This document shows, piece by piece, positions 17,417 to 26,800 of a DNA stretch of 64,000 nt (position 1 is its first letter; every line of letters begins with the position of its first letter). The notes under the pieces were generated by a model that saw nothing but the letters and a program-made list of their open reading frames with translations, did no database searches and was not told the origin of the DNA. The stretch lies in assembly GCF_002556545.1 (NCBI RefSeq), contig NZ_CP022685.1, forward strand, positions 2,542,001 to 2,606,000, written 5' to 3'. The position numbers and the translations under genes are program-made. Origin of the DNA: Streptomyces formicae. Lineage in GTDB: Bacteria; Actinomycetota; Actinomycetes; Streptomycetales; Streptomycetaceae.

Positions 17417-18793
17417 GTGTCCTACTTCGATGTCGCCTCCTCCGCTCCCCTGCATCCCGTTGCCCGGCAGGCCCTGATGGCCTCGCTCGACGAGGGGTGG
17501 GCCGATCCCGCGCGGCTCTACCGCGAGGGGCGGCGGGCCAGGCTGCTGCTCGACGCCGCGCGCGAGGCGGCCGCCGATTCCGTGGGGTGCAGGCCCGACG
17601 AGCTCGTCTTCACCTCGTCGGGGACCCGCGCCGTGCACTCCGGGATCGCGGGCGCGCTGGCCGGGCGGCGGCGCGTCGGAGACCACCTGATCGTGTCTGC
17701 GGTCGAACATTCGTCGGTGCTCCATTCGGCCGCGGCCCATGAGGTGGACGGCGGGGCGGTCACCGAGGTGCCGGTGGACCGGGGCGGGGCCGTGGACCCG
17801 GACGCGTACGCCGCGGCGCTGCGCGCGGACACCGCGCTGGCCTGTCTGCAGTCCGCCAACCACGAGGTGGGCACCGAGCAGCCGGTGGCCGAGGTGGCCG
17901 CCGCGTGCCGCGCGGCCGGGGTGCCGCTCCTCGTGGACGCGGCGCAGTCGCTGCCCTGGGGCCCCGTCGAAGGGGACTGGTCGCTGCTCACGGGAAGCGC
18001 CCACAAGTGGGGCGGTCCCTCGGGCGTGGGACTCCTCGTCGTACGCAAGGGGGTGCGGTTCGCTCCCCCGGGCGCGGTCGACGAGCGGGAGTCGGGGCGG
18101 GCCGCCGGTTTCGAGAACATCCCGGCCGTCGTCGCGGCGGCCGCCTCGCTGCGGGCGGTGCGGGCCGAGGCGGCGGCGCAGGGCGCGCGGCTGCGGGAGC
18201 TGACGGAGCGGATCAGGGCGCGGGTGCCCGCTCTCGTGCCCGACGTGGAGGTGGTGGGCGATCCGGTGCGGCGCCTTCCGCACCTGGTCACCTTCTCCTG
18301 TCTCTATGTCGACGGGGAGACGGTCCTGCACGAGCTGGACCGGGCGGGCTTCTCCGTGTCGTCGGGCTCGTCGTGCACCAGCTCGACGCTGACGCCGAGC
18401 CACGTGCTGCGCGCCATGGGGGTGGTGAGCGAGGGGAACGTACGGGTCTCGCTGCCGCTGGGCACGGAGGAGGCGGAGGTCGAGCGGTTCCTCGACGTGC
18501 TGCCCGGGGTGGTGCGCGGGGTGCGGGACACGCTGGGGGCGCCGGTCGAGGGCGGCAGCGGGGACGCCGACGCCGTGACCGTGGACGCGCTCGGGATGAG
18601 CTGCCCGCTGCCGGTCATCGAACTGGCCAGGGCGATCGGGCGGGTGCGGGTGGGCGGCACCGTCACCGTGCTCGCGGACGACGAGGTCGCCGCGGTGGAC
18701 ATTCCCGCGTGGTGCTGGACGCGGCAGCAGGAGTACGTGGGTGAGCGGCCGGCGGACCGCGGAGTCGCCTACGTGGTCCGCCGGAGCTCGTGA
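17417..18793 (+). CDS. Cysteine desulfurase fused to a TusA sulfurtransferase domain
   Basis: A 458-residue fusion. Residues 1-370 are a NifS/IscS-like PLP enzyme with PLP Lys at about 197 (GSAHKWGGPSG), HE pair NHEVGTEQ at about 149, and the persulfide Cys at about 320 in SSGSSCTSS. Residues 385-458 are a TusA/SirA domain with the sulfur-accepting Cys at about 396 in LGMSCPLPVIEL. One chain thus carries sulfur donor and acceptor, suggesting direct intramolecular relay to a thiolation pathway. GTG 17417 starts right at the conserved YFDVASSAP. It ends five bases from the convergent kinase gene. The final acceptor is unknown. Confidence 0.92.
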   Translation: MSYFDVASSAPLHPVARQALMASLDEGWADPARLYREGRRARLLLDAAREAAADSVGCRPDELVFTSSGTRAVHSGIAGALAGRRRVGDHLIVSAVEHSSVLHSAAAHEVDGGAVTEVPVDRGGAVDPDAYAAALRADTALACLQSANHEVGTEQPVAEVAAACRAAGVPLLVDAAQSLPWGPVEGDWSLLTGSAHKWGGPSGVGLLVVRKGVRFAPPGAVDERESGRAAGFENIPAVVAAAASLRAVRAEAAAQGARLRELTERIRARVPALVPDVEVVGDPVRRLPHLVTFSCLYVDGETVLHELDRAGFSVSSGSSCTSSTLTPSHVLRAMGVVSEGNVRVSLPLGTEEAEVERFLDVLPGVVRGVRDTLGAPVEGGSGDADAVTVDALGMSCPLPVIELARAIGRVRVGGTVTVLADDEVAAVDIPAWCWTRQQEYVGERPADRGVAYVVRRSS

Positions 18794-18798
18794 GCGGC

Positions 18799-19773
18799 TT
18801 AGGAGAGGTGCGCCTTGATCTCGGTGGCGGCCTCGTGGCCGTACGCCTTGGTGAAGCGGTCCATGAAGTTGCTGCGCTTCAGCTCGTACTCCTGGGTGCC
18901 GACGGTCTCGATGACCAGGGTGGCGAGCATGCAGCCGACCTGGGCCGCGCGCTCGTGCGAGACGCCCCAGGCCAGGCCCGAGAGGAAGCCCGCGCGGAAC
19001 GCGTCGCCGACGCCGGTCGGCTCGACCTTGGCCTCCTCCTCCGGCACGCCGACCTCGATCGGGTCCTGGCCCACGGCCTCGATGCGCACGCCGCGCGAGC
19101 CGAGGGTCGTCACGCGGTGGCCGACCTTGGAGAGGATCTCGGCGTCGGTCCAGCCGGTCTTGGACTCGATGAGGCCCTTCTCGTACTCGTTGGAGAAGAG
19201 GTAGGTGGCGCCGTCCAGGAGGACGCGGATCTCCTCGCCGTCCATGCGCGCGATCTGCTGCGAGAAGTCCGCGGCGAACGGGATCGCGCGGGAGCGGCAC
19301 TCCTCGGTGTGGCGGAGCATCGCCTCGGGGTCGTCGGCGCCGATCAGGACGAGGTCGAGGCCGCCGACGCGCTCGGCGACGGCGTGCAGCTCGATGAGTC
19401 GGGCCTCGCTCATCGCGCCGGTGTAGAAGGAGCCGATCTGGTTGTGGTCGGCGTCCGTGGTGCAGACGAAGCGCGCGGTGTGCAGCGTCTCGGAGATGCG
19501 GACGGCCGAGGTGTCCACGCCGTGCCGGTCGAGCCAGGCGCGGTACTCGTCGAAGTCCGACCCGGCGGCGCCGACGAGGAAGGGCTTCGTGCCGAGCTGC
19601 CCCATGCCGAAGGTGATGTTCGCTGCGACGCCTCCCCTTCGTACGTCCAGGGCGTCTACCAGGAACGAGAGAGAGACCGTGTGCAGCTGATCGGCGACCA
19701 ACTGGTCGGCGAAGCGGCCGGGGAAGGTCATCAGGTGGTCGGTGGCGATGGAGCCGGTGACTGCGATACGCAC
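18799..19773 (-). CDS. PfkB-family carbohydrate/nucleoside kinase
   Basis: A 324-residue ribokinase-fold enzyme. It has the N-terminal GSIATDH, the substrate-lid GGVAANITFGMGQLG, and the C-terminal PfkB signature with catalytic Asp in VEPTGVGDAFRAGFLSGL. Members phosphorylate adenosine, ribose, fructose or similar; the FGMGQLG region is closest to adenosine/nucleoside kinases of actinobacteria, but the substrate is not proven. GTG 19773 (VRIAVTGSI) has GGGAG about nine bases upstream; the frame is open to 20400 but the upstream part lacks family similarity. Confidence 0.9.
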   Translation of the reverse strand: MRIAVTGSIATDHLMTFPGRFADQLVADQLHTVSLSFLVDALDVRRGGVAANITFGMGQLGTKPFLVGAAGSDFDEYRAWLDRHGVDTSAVRISETLHTARFVCTTDADHNQIGSFYTGAMSEARLIELHAVAERVGGLDLVLIGADDPEAMLRHTEECRSRAIPFAADFSQQIARMDGEEIRVLLDGATYLFSNEYEKGLIESKTGWTDAEILSKVGHRVTTLGSRGVRIEAVGQDPIEVGVPEEEAKVEPTGVGDAFRAGFLSGLAWGVSHERAAQVGCMLATLVIETVGTQEYELKRSNFMDRFTKAYGHEAATEIKAHLS

Positions 19774-19909
19774 GGCTGGATGCTCCCGAGGGCGAAAGGC
19801 GAGGGGTTGACAGTTCACGCTACCGGGTCGGGGCGCTGCCACTGAAGTGGCAAAAACTACCCGATAGTAGGGCTTTCTTCGTACTGGGCGGGATGCATAC
19901 GGTTCCGGT

Positions 19910-20152
19910 ATGGCCGCTCTCTCGCACGTCTCGAAGCATTCCGCCGCACAGCGTTCCGTCGCACAGCACCCCGGCGAACTCGCCCCGGAGACCCTGGAGT
20001 CCCTGCGCGGGGACTGCGCCCGCATGGCCCCGCACTGGGTGGTCCCTGCCGCCGGCGCCACCGCGCCCGTACCGCCCTCCTTGATCCACGGGATCACCGT
20101 CCCGCCCGCCTCGGCGCGGATCCTCGACGGAATGTCCGAATACGGGGACTGA
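19910..20152 (+). CDS. Small hypothetical protein
   Basis: An 80-residue frame running divergently from the PfkB gene. It has over 80% G or C at third codon positions, ATG start and TGA stop, which supports real coding. No domain, signal peptide or membrane helix is recognised; the centre is rich in Ala and Pro and the end reads ILDGMSEYGD. No clear Shine-Dalgarno precedes the ATG. A tandem repeat begins seven bases after the stop. Function unknown. Confidence 0.55.
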   Translation: MAALSHVSKHSAAQRSVAQHPGELAPETLESLRGDCARMAPHWVVPAAGATAPVPPSLIHGITVPPASARILDGMSEYGD

Positions 20153-20158
20153 GAGAGA

Positions 20159-20202
20159 CTGGTTCCGGGCTGGTTCCGGGCTGGTTCCGGGCTGGTTCCG
20201 GG
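20159..20202. repeat. Tandem repeat, 4 x 11 bp
   Basis: Four exact head-to-tail copies of ctggttccggg, then a partial fifth. It lies between the small protein and the membrane-anchored protein gene. Copy number is likely to vary between strains. Confidence 0.9.
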
Positions 20203-20345
20203 CTCCGGCGCGCGTTCAGGGAACCGTGCGCTCCCCTGCCGCGTCCCATCGCCGTCCCCCGTAAAGGGGATGTGAGATACGACGAGGCCCACCTGCAGCT
20301 TTCCGTGGGTCTCCCGGGACAGCAGTGCAGCGAAGGAGCGATGCG

Positions 20346-21839
20346 GTGAGCACCGAGCGATCCGATCAAGAGGCGGCCGAGCCACAGCGGCGGCGTTCAC
20401 GTCTCGCCGTCGCCTCGGTCGCGGCCACCGTGCTGCTGATCGGCGGCGGTGGCGCGTACTTCGCCACGTCCGCGTCCGGCGGCAGCGGCGACCGGGGCGG
20501 CGACGGCGCGCCCGCGGGGAGCGACGGCACTCCGCCGCCGCTCGCCCTGGACGGCTACACGGACGGCGCGAAGGACAGCGGCTCCGGCGGTACGGACGGC
20601 ACGGGCGGTACGGGCAGCACGAACAGCATCGCGCCCGGCGAGCCCGACCCGAGCGGCGTCACGTACAAGGCGAAGGGGAAGCTTCCCGAGGGACCCGGCT
20701 CGGCGCCCGTCTACCACGCGCGGGGCGAGGTCACCCGGGGCGAGGTGAGCGACCTGGCGAAGGCGCTCGGCATCTCCGGGACGCCGACGAGCCAGGACGG
20801 CGCCTGGCGGGTGGGCCAGGACAAGGACGGCACGGGCCCCTCCCTCCAGGTGACCAAGCAGGCGCCGGGCACCTGGACGTACTCCCGTCACGGCATCGGC
20901 GGGAGCGACAACTGCCCCAAGGCCAAGCCCTGTTCGTCCACCTCCACCGCGCCGAACGGCGACAGCGGGGACGCGGTGGGCGAGCAGGCCGCCAAGAAGG
21001 CCGCGGCGCCGGTCCTGAAGGCGCTCGGCCAGGACGACGCGAAGCTGGACGCCGGTCAACTCATGGGCGCCGTACGGGTGGTGAACGCCGATCCGAAGAT
21101 CGGCGGCCTGCCGACGTACGGCTGGTCGACCGGCATCCAGGTCGGCTCCGACGGTCAAGTGGTCGGCGGCAGCGGCCTGTTGAAGGCCCCCGACAAGGGC
21201 GCCACCTATCCGGTGATCAGCGCCAGGGCGACCCTGGACCGGCTGAACTCGACCAACGGCGGGGGCGGGGTCGGCATCGGCGGCTGCGCGACCCCCGTGC
21301 CGCACAAGGACGACAGCACGCGGGCGGAGGGCGGCAGCGGCGGCGACAAGCAGGCGCCGTGCGGGCCGTCGTCCGCTCACCCGAAGCCTCGTCCGGTCGA
21401 GGTCAGCGGAGCCGTCTTCGGGCTCGCGACGCACTTCGTGGACGGCAGGCAGGCCCTCGTACCGTCCTGGCTCTTCGAGGTGAAGCCGCAGGGCGCGCAG
21501 GACACCTTCACGGTGACGCACCCGGCGGTCGACCCCGAGTTCCTCACGTCGCCGAGCAACACGAGCGACAAGAAGGAGACGAGCAAGGCGGGCATCGAGT
21601 CCTACAGCGCCGACGGCGCCTCGCTGACCGTGCGCTTCTGGGGCGGCGCGTGCAGCGACTACGCGGCGTCGGCGAAGGAGGACGGGGACCGCGTGACGGT
21701 CACCGTCACCGAGACCAAGCAGCAGGGCAAGGTCTGCATCATGATGGCCAAGGAGATCTCGAAGACGGTGAAGCTCGACAAGCCGCTCGGTGACCGGAAG
21801 GTCGTCGACGCGACGGGCAGGAACGTGCCGCGGAAGTAG
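20346..21839 (+). CDS. Membrane-anchored extracytoplasmic protein of unknown function
   Basis: A 497-residue protein with a charged N-terminus, one helix at about residues 24-44 (VASVAATVLLIGGGGAYFA), a low-complexity Gly/Ser/Thr/Asp linker (about 45-105), and a large extracytoplasmic part. Four Cys residues (in DNCPKAKPC, GGCATPVP and QAPCGPSS) could form disulfides. No known catalytic motif. GTG 20346 was chosen for the AAGGAG eight bases upstream. It is probably anchored or secreted, and ends at a strong hairpin. Confidence 0.85.
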   Translation: MSTERSDQEAAEPQRRRSRLAVASVAATVLLIGGGGAYFATSASGGSGDRGGDGAPAGSDGTPPPLALDGYTDGAKDSGSGGTDGTGGTGSTNSIAPGEPDPSGVTYKAKGKLPEGPGSAPVYHARGEVTRGEVSDLAKALGISGTPTSQDGAWRVGQDKDGTGPSLQVTKQAPGTWTYSRHGIGGSDNCPKAKPCSSTSTAPNGDSGDAVGEQAAKKAAAPVLKALGQDDAKLDAGQLMGAVRVVNADPKIGGLPTYGWSTGIQVGSDGQVVGGSGLLKAPDKGATYPVISARATLDRLNSTNGGGGVGIGGCATPVPHKDDSTRAEGGSGGDKQAPCGPSSAHPKPRPVEVSGAVFGLATHFVDGRQALVPSWLFEVKPQGAQDTFTVTHPAVDPEFLTSPSNTSDKKETSKAGIESYSADGASLTVRFWGGACSDYAASAKEDGDRVTVTVTETKQQGKVCIMMAKEISKTVKLDKPLGDRKVVDATGRNVPRK

Positions 21840-21866
21840 CGCCGGGACACCCCGGTGCCTGCGCAA

Positions 21867-21906
21867 AAGGCGGCGGCCCCCCGACATTTCGGGGGGCCGC
21901 CGCCTT
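21867..21906. terminator. Bidirectional terminator
   Basis: Sixteen-base perfect arms 21867-21882 and 21891-21906 with A-rich 5' and T-rich 3' edges lie between the convergent genes ending at 21839 (plus) and 21952 (minus). Confidence 0.85.
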
Positions 21907-21951
21907 ACGCGTACGCCTTCGGGCCGTGGACCGGATCACCCGGCCCGCGGA

Positions 21952-22308
21952 CTAGTTGAAGGAGTCGCCGCAGGCGCAGGAGCCCGTGGCGTTCGGGTTG
22001 TCGATCGTGAAGCCCTGCTTCTCGATGGTGTCCACGAAGTCGATGGACGCGCCGCCCAGGTAGGGAGCGCTCATCCGGTCGGTGACGACCTTCACGCCGT
22101 CGAAGTCCTTGACGACGTCGCCGTCGAGCGAGCGCTCGTCGAAGAACAGCTGGTAGCGCAGGCCCGAGCAGCCGCCGGGCTGAACGGCGACGCGCAGCGC
22201 CAGGTCGTCCCGGCCCTCCTGCTCAAGGAGGCCCTTCACCTTGGCCGCGGCGGCCTCGGACAGGAGGATGCCGTCGCTCACGGTGGTGGTCTCGTCCGAT
22301 ACGGACAT
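21952..22308 (-). CDS. erpA: ErpA/IscA-like iron-sulfur insertion protein
   Basis: A 118-residue A-type Fe-S carrier (HesB/IscA fold). The three conserved Cys are present: one in PGGCSGLRYQLFF and two in the C-terminal GSCACGDSFN. Such proteins pass [4Fe-4S] or [2Fe-2S] clusters to target enzymes; in actinobacteria the single ErpA-like protein is thought to serve respiratory and radical-SAM enzymes. ATG 22308 has GGGAGAAG upstream; the frame continues upstream without similarity. It is divergent from nadA, itself a [4Fe-4S] enzyme. Confidence 0.92.
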   Translation of the reverse strand: MSVSDETTTVSDGILLSEAAAAKVKGLLEQEGRDDLALRVAVQPGGCSGLRYQLFFDERSLDGDVVKDFDGVKVVTDRMSAPYLGGASIDFVDTIEKQGFTIDNPNATGSCACGDSFN

Positions 22309-22481
22309 CTGCTTCTCTCCCGGGTTGTTCGGAGACTGCTTGCCGACGGTTGCAACCGGCGGGGCCGCGGATTCATTCCGGGCCGAGCGCTTTCGTCTTA
22401 CCCCTTCATGCTCGCACATGGCATCCCGTGGGGCACCGGGCCTCGGTCGCGCGAATTCGTCACATCGACACTATGGCCATC

Positions 22482-22526
22482 GTCAAACTGACGTGAAGCG
22501 GTTATGATAGATAACGTCAGTTAGAC
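22482..22526 (+). promoter_or_regulatory. nadA promoter with flanking inverted operator
   Basis: Arms 22482-22494 (gtcaaactgacgt) and 22514-22526 (acgtcagttagac) are inverted with one mismatch in 13. Between them lies the smaller perfect palindrome gttat-gatag-ataac (22501-22515), which contains the -10-like TATGAT (22503-22508). A repressor bound to the arms would straddle the -10. The likely regulator is one that senses NAD status; none is encoded nearby. Confidence 0.6.
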
Positions 22527-22563
22527 GAAAAGGCTCGTCTGCAGAAAAGAAAGGGTGCGTGTC

Positions 22564-23751
22564 GTGACCACCGCCCAGTCCCCCGTGGAACTCGACGTCC
22601 AGCCGACGCCGCTCGCCCTGCTGCTGCTCGGCCGCGAGGCCGACCCGAAGAGCGAGCGCGGCGTGGAGTGCCCCGGCGATCTGCCGTCGCCCTCCGACCC
22701 CGACCTGGTGGAGCGCGCCCGCGCCGCCAAGGAGAAGCTCGGGGACAAGGTCTTCGTGCTCGGCCACCACTACCAGCGCGACGAGGTCATCCAGTTCGCG
22801 GACGTCACCGGCGACTCCTTCAAGCTGGCCAAGGACGCGGCCGCCAAGCCCGAGGCCGAGTACATCGTCTTCTGCGGCGTGCACTTCATGGCCGAGTCCG
22901 CGGACATCCTGACCACGGACGACCAGAAGGTGGTCCTGCCCGACCTGGCCGCCGGGTGCTCGATGGCCGACATGGCCACCGCCGAGCAGGTCGCCGAGTG
23001 CTGGGACGTCCTGTCCGACGCCGGGATCGCCGAGCAGGTCGTGCCGGTGTCGTACATGAACTCCTCCGCCGACATCAAGGCCTTCACCGGCAAGCACGGC
23101 GGCACGATCTGTACGTCGTCCAACGCCAAGCGCGCCCTGGAGTGGGCCTTCGAGCAGGGCGAGAAGGTCCTCTTCCTGCCCGACCAGCACCTCGGCAGGA
23201 ACACCGCCGTGCGCGACATGGGCCTCTCGCTCGACGACTGCGTCCTGTACAACCCGCACAAGCCGAACGGCGGCCTGACGCCCGAGCAGCTGCGCGACGC
23301 GAAGATGATCCTGTGGCGCGGGCACTGCTCGGTGCACGGGCGCTTCTCGCTGGAGTCGGTCGAGGACGTGCGCGCGCGGATACCCGGCGTGAACGTCCTG
23401 GTGCACCCGGAGTGCAAGCACGAGGTCGTGGCCGCCGCCGACTACGTGGGCTCCACCGAGCACATCATCAAGACCCTGGAGGCGGCCCCCGCCGGGTCCA
23501 AGTGGGCCATCGGCACCGAGCTCAACCTCGTACGCCGCCTGGCGAACCGGTTCGCCGCCGAGGACAAGGAGATCGTCTTCCTCGACAAGACGGTCTGCTT
23601 CTGCTCGACCATGAACCGCATCGACCTGCCGCACCTGGTCTGGACCCTGGAGTCCCTCGCCGAGGGGAACCTCGTCAACCAGATCGAGGTCGACCGCGAG
23701 ACCGAGCAGTTCGCGAAGCTGGCTCTTGAGCGGATGTTGGCGCTTCCGTAG
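22564..23751 (+). CDS. nadA: Quinolinate synthase A
   Basis: A 395-residue [4Fe-4S] enzyme that condenses iminoaspartate with dihydroxyacetone phosphate to quinolinate. Signatures: LGHHYQRDEVIQFAD, CGVHFMAESADIL, AAGCSMADMA, YMNSSADIKAF, LPDQHLGRN, HGRFSLESV, HPECKHEV and the C-terminal CFCSTMN. GTG 22564 has AAAGGG at good distance and gives VTTAQSPVE; another GTG nine bases earlier is possible. No nadB or nadC follows directly; a strong hairpin ends the transcript. Confidence 0.96.
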   Translation: MTTAQSPVELDVQPTPLALLLLGREADPKSERGVECPGDLPSPSDPDLVERARAAKEKLGDKVFVLGHHYQRDEVIQFADVTGDSFKLAKDAAAKPEAEYIVFCGVHFMAESADILTTDDQKVVLPDLAAGCSMADMATAEQVAECWDVLSDAGIAEQVVPVSYMNSSADIKAFTGKHGGTICTSSNAKRALEWAFEQGEKVLFLPDQHLGRNTAVRDMGLSLDDCVLYNPHKPNGGLTPEQLRDAKMILWRGHCSVHGRFSLESVEDVRARIPGVNVLVHPECKHEVVAAADYVGSTEHIIKTLEAAPAGSKWAIGTELNLVRRLANRFAAEDKEIVFLDKTVCFCSTMNRIDLPHLVWTLESLAEGNLVNQIEVDRETEQFAKLALERMLALP

Positions 23752-23765
23752 TCCTGCCTTTCTCG

Positions 23766-23805
23766 CGCGTAAGGGGCGCCCGCTATTGCGGGCGCCCCTT
23801 ACGCG
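23766..23805. terminator. Bidirectional terminator between nadA and the RND gene
   Basis: Perfect 18-base arms 23766-23783 and 23788-23805 with loop TATT lie between the convergent nadA and RND transporter genes. Confidence 0.88.
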
Positions 23806-23815
23806 TTCTCAGCTC

Positions 23816-26800
23816 TCAGTGCACATCTGCGGGTGCTTCGTGGCTGGTCGCGCAGTTCCCCGCGCCCCTTTCGGGCGCTCCGCGCTTCGCCGCCTTCTTC
23901 TTCGCCCTGCGCTCCTTGCGGAGTTCCACCATCGCGTAGAGCGTCGGGACCAGGAGGAGGGTGAGGAGGGTCGACGTGATCAGGCCGCCGATCACCACCA
24001 CCGCGAGCGGCTGGGCGATGAAGCCGCCCTCGCCCGTGATGCCCAGGGCCATCGGGAGCAGGGCGAAGATCGTCGCCAGGGCCGTCATGAGGATCGGGCG
24101 CAGTCGGTGGCGACCGCCCTCGACGACCGCTTCGACCGTGCCGTAACCCTGCTTGCGGTACTGGTTGATGAGGTCGATCAGCACGATCGCGTTGGTGACC
24201 ACGATGCCGATGAGCATCAGCATGCCGATCATCGCGGGGACGCCCATCGGGGTGTCCGTGACGACGAGCAGGCCGATCGCGCCGGTCGCCGCGAACGGGA
24301 TGGAGACCAGCAGGATCAGCGGCTGGACCAGCGAGCGGAACGTGGCGACCAGGAGCATGAAGACGATCGCGATCGCCGCGAGCATCGCCAGGCCCAGGGA
24401 CGCGAACGCCTCGTCCTGGTCCTCGGAGACGCCGCCGATCGAGGCCGTGGCGCCGTCGGGCAGCTTCAGCGCGTCCAGCTTCTTGGTGAGGTCCGCGCTG
24501 ACCGCGCCGGTGTTGTCACCGGTCGGCTTCGCGGTGATCGTCGCGGCCCGGGCCCCGTCGATGCGGGTCATCGACACCGGGCCGTCCACCAGCTTCACTT
24601 CGGCGATCGAGCCGAGCCTGAGGCCAGGACCGAGCGGCAGCTTCTTCAGCTCGTCGAGGGTCGCGGCCGGCTTCGCCGACTTGATCACGACGTCGCGCTC
24701 GGTGTCGTCGAGGGTAGCCTTGCCGCTGGTGGTGCCGTGCACCGCCTGGGCGACGGCCTGACCGAGGGTCGACTGGTCGAACCCGGCCGCCGCCGCCTTG
24801 TCGTTGGCCTTGACCGAGATCCTCGGGACGCTCTGCGACAGGTCGCTCTGCACGTCGGTGACGTCGTCGAGCTTCGCGACCTCAGCGCGCACCTCGTCGG
24901 ACGCCTTGCGCAGCACGTCCCCGTCGGCGGCCTTCACCACGACGCTGAGGTCCTGGTTGCCGAAGCCGTCACCGGCCGAGACCTTGGTCCGGCCGATGCC
25001 GGAGAGCTCGCCGAGCTTCTTCTCGACCAGGTCCTGCGTCTTGTCGTACGACGCCTTGTCCTTGAGGGTCAGGGTGTACGACGCCTGGTTGGTGTCCGTG
25101 GATCCGCCGAAGGCGGCCATGAACCCGGAGGAGCCGACCGTGACCTGGTAGTCCTTGATCTCGTCGAGGCCGGAGAGCATCTTCTCGACCTTCTTGGCCG
25201 CGGCGTCGGACGCGGCGAGGCTGGTGCCCGGCTTCAACTCCTGCTTGATGGAGAGGACTTCCTGCTCGCCCTGGTCGAAGAAGTTGGTCTTCAGGAGGGG
25301 GGCCATGCCGAAGGTGCCGACCAGGATCACGATCGCGATGCCGAGGCTGGTGAGGCGGCGGCGGGTCGCGAAGCGCAGGACCGGGACGTACAGCCGCTGG
25401 AGCCTGCTGCGCCGCTCCTTCTCCTCCGCCGTGCGGCGCGCCTCCTCCGGGTCGACCCCCTGGATCGACTTGGGAGCGCGCAGGAACCAGTACGAGAGGA
25501 CCGGCACCACCGTGAGGGAGACGAGCAGGGAGGCGAGCAGCGCCGCCGTGACCGTCAGCGAGAACGAGCCGAAGAGCTCGCCGACCATGCCGCCGGTCAG
25601 ACCGATGGGCAGGAACACGGCGACGGTCGTCAGGGTCGAGGACGTCACCGCGCCCGCGACCTCGCGCACCGCCTTGAGGATCGCCTCCTGGCGCTCCTCG
25701 CCGTAGCCGAGGTGGCGCTTGATGTTCTCCAGGACCACGATCGAGTCGTCCACGACGCGGCCGATCGCGATCGTCAGGGCGCCCAGCGTCAGCATGTTGA
25801 GCGAGAGGTCGCGGGTCCACAGGACGATCAGGGCCAGGACGACCGAGAGCGGGATGGAGACCGCGGTGACCAGCGTCGAGCGGATCGACGCGAGGAAGAC
25901 CAGGATGACGAGCACCGCGAAGACCAGGCCGAGCGCGCCCTCGGTGGTGAGGCCCTTGATGGACTTGGAGACGGCCGGGCCCTGGTCGCTCGCGACCGTG
26001 AGCTCGGCGCCGGAGCCGAGGTCCTCGCGCAGGTCGGGAAGCTTGTCCTTGACCGCGTCGGAGATGGCGACCGCGCTGCCGTCGTGGTCCATGGTGACCG
26101 AGACGGCGAGGCTGGGCTCGCCGTCGGTGCGGGTGATGGACGTCGCGGTGGCCTGCTCCTGCTCGACCGTGGCGACGTCGCCGAGGCGCACGGGCTTGCC
26201 GGGCCGCTCGCCCGGCTTGGCCTCGGGCGCGACCCGCAGGTCCTGGATCTGCTTGAGGGAGGTGAAGCCGCCGCCGACCTGGACGGTGCGGTTCTTGCCG
26301 TCCTCGTCGAAGGAGCCCGCGGGGAGCGTGGCGCCGCCCGCCTGGAGCGCCTTGCCGAGCGCGGCCGTCGAAAGCCCCGCCTTGGCCAGCTTCTTGTCGT
26401 CGGGGGTGACGTTGACCTGGAGGTCACGCACGCCGTCGACGGTGACCTGGCCGACGCCGTCGATGTCCTTCAGGGCCGGTACGACGGTGCGGTCGAGCTG
26501 GTCGGCGAGCGCCTGCTGGTCCTTGTCGGAGGTGACCGAGAGGACGACGGTGGGGATGTCGTCGGTGGAGCCCGCGACGACCTGCGGGTCGACGTCGTCG
26601 GGGAGTTCGGCGCGGGTCCGGTTCACGGCCTGCTGGACGTCGGCGACGAGCTGCTTGGTGCCGCTGCCGTAGTCGAACTGGGCCATGATCACGGCGTTGC
26701 CCTCGCTCGCCGTGGAGGTGATGCCGGTGATGCCGTCGACCGCGTCGATGTTGTTCTCGAGCGGCTCGACGACCTGCTTCTCGACCACATCGGGGGACGC

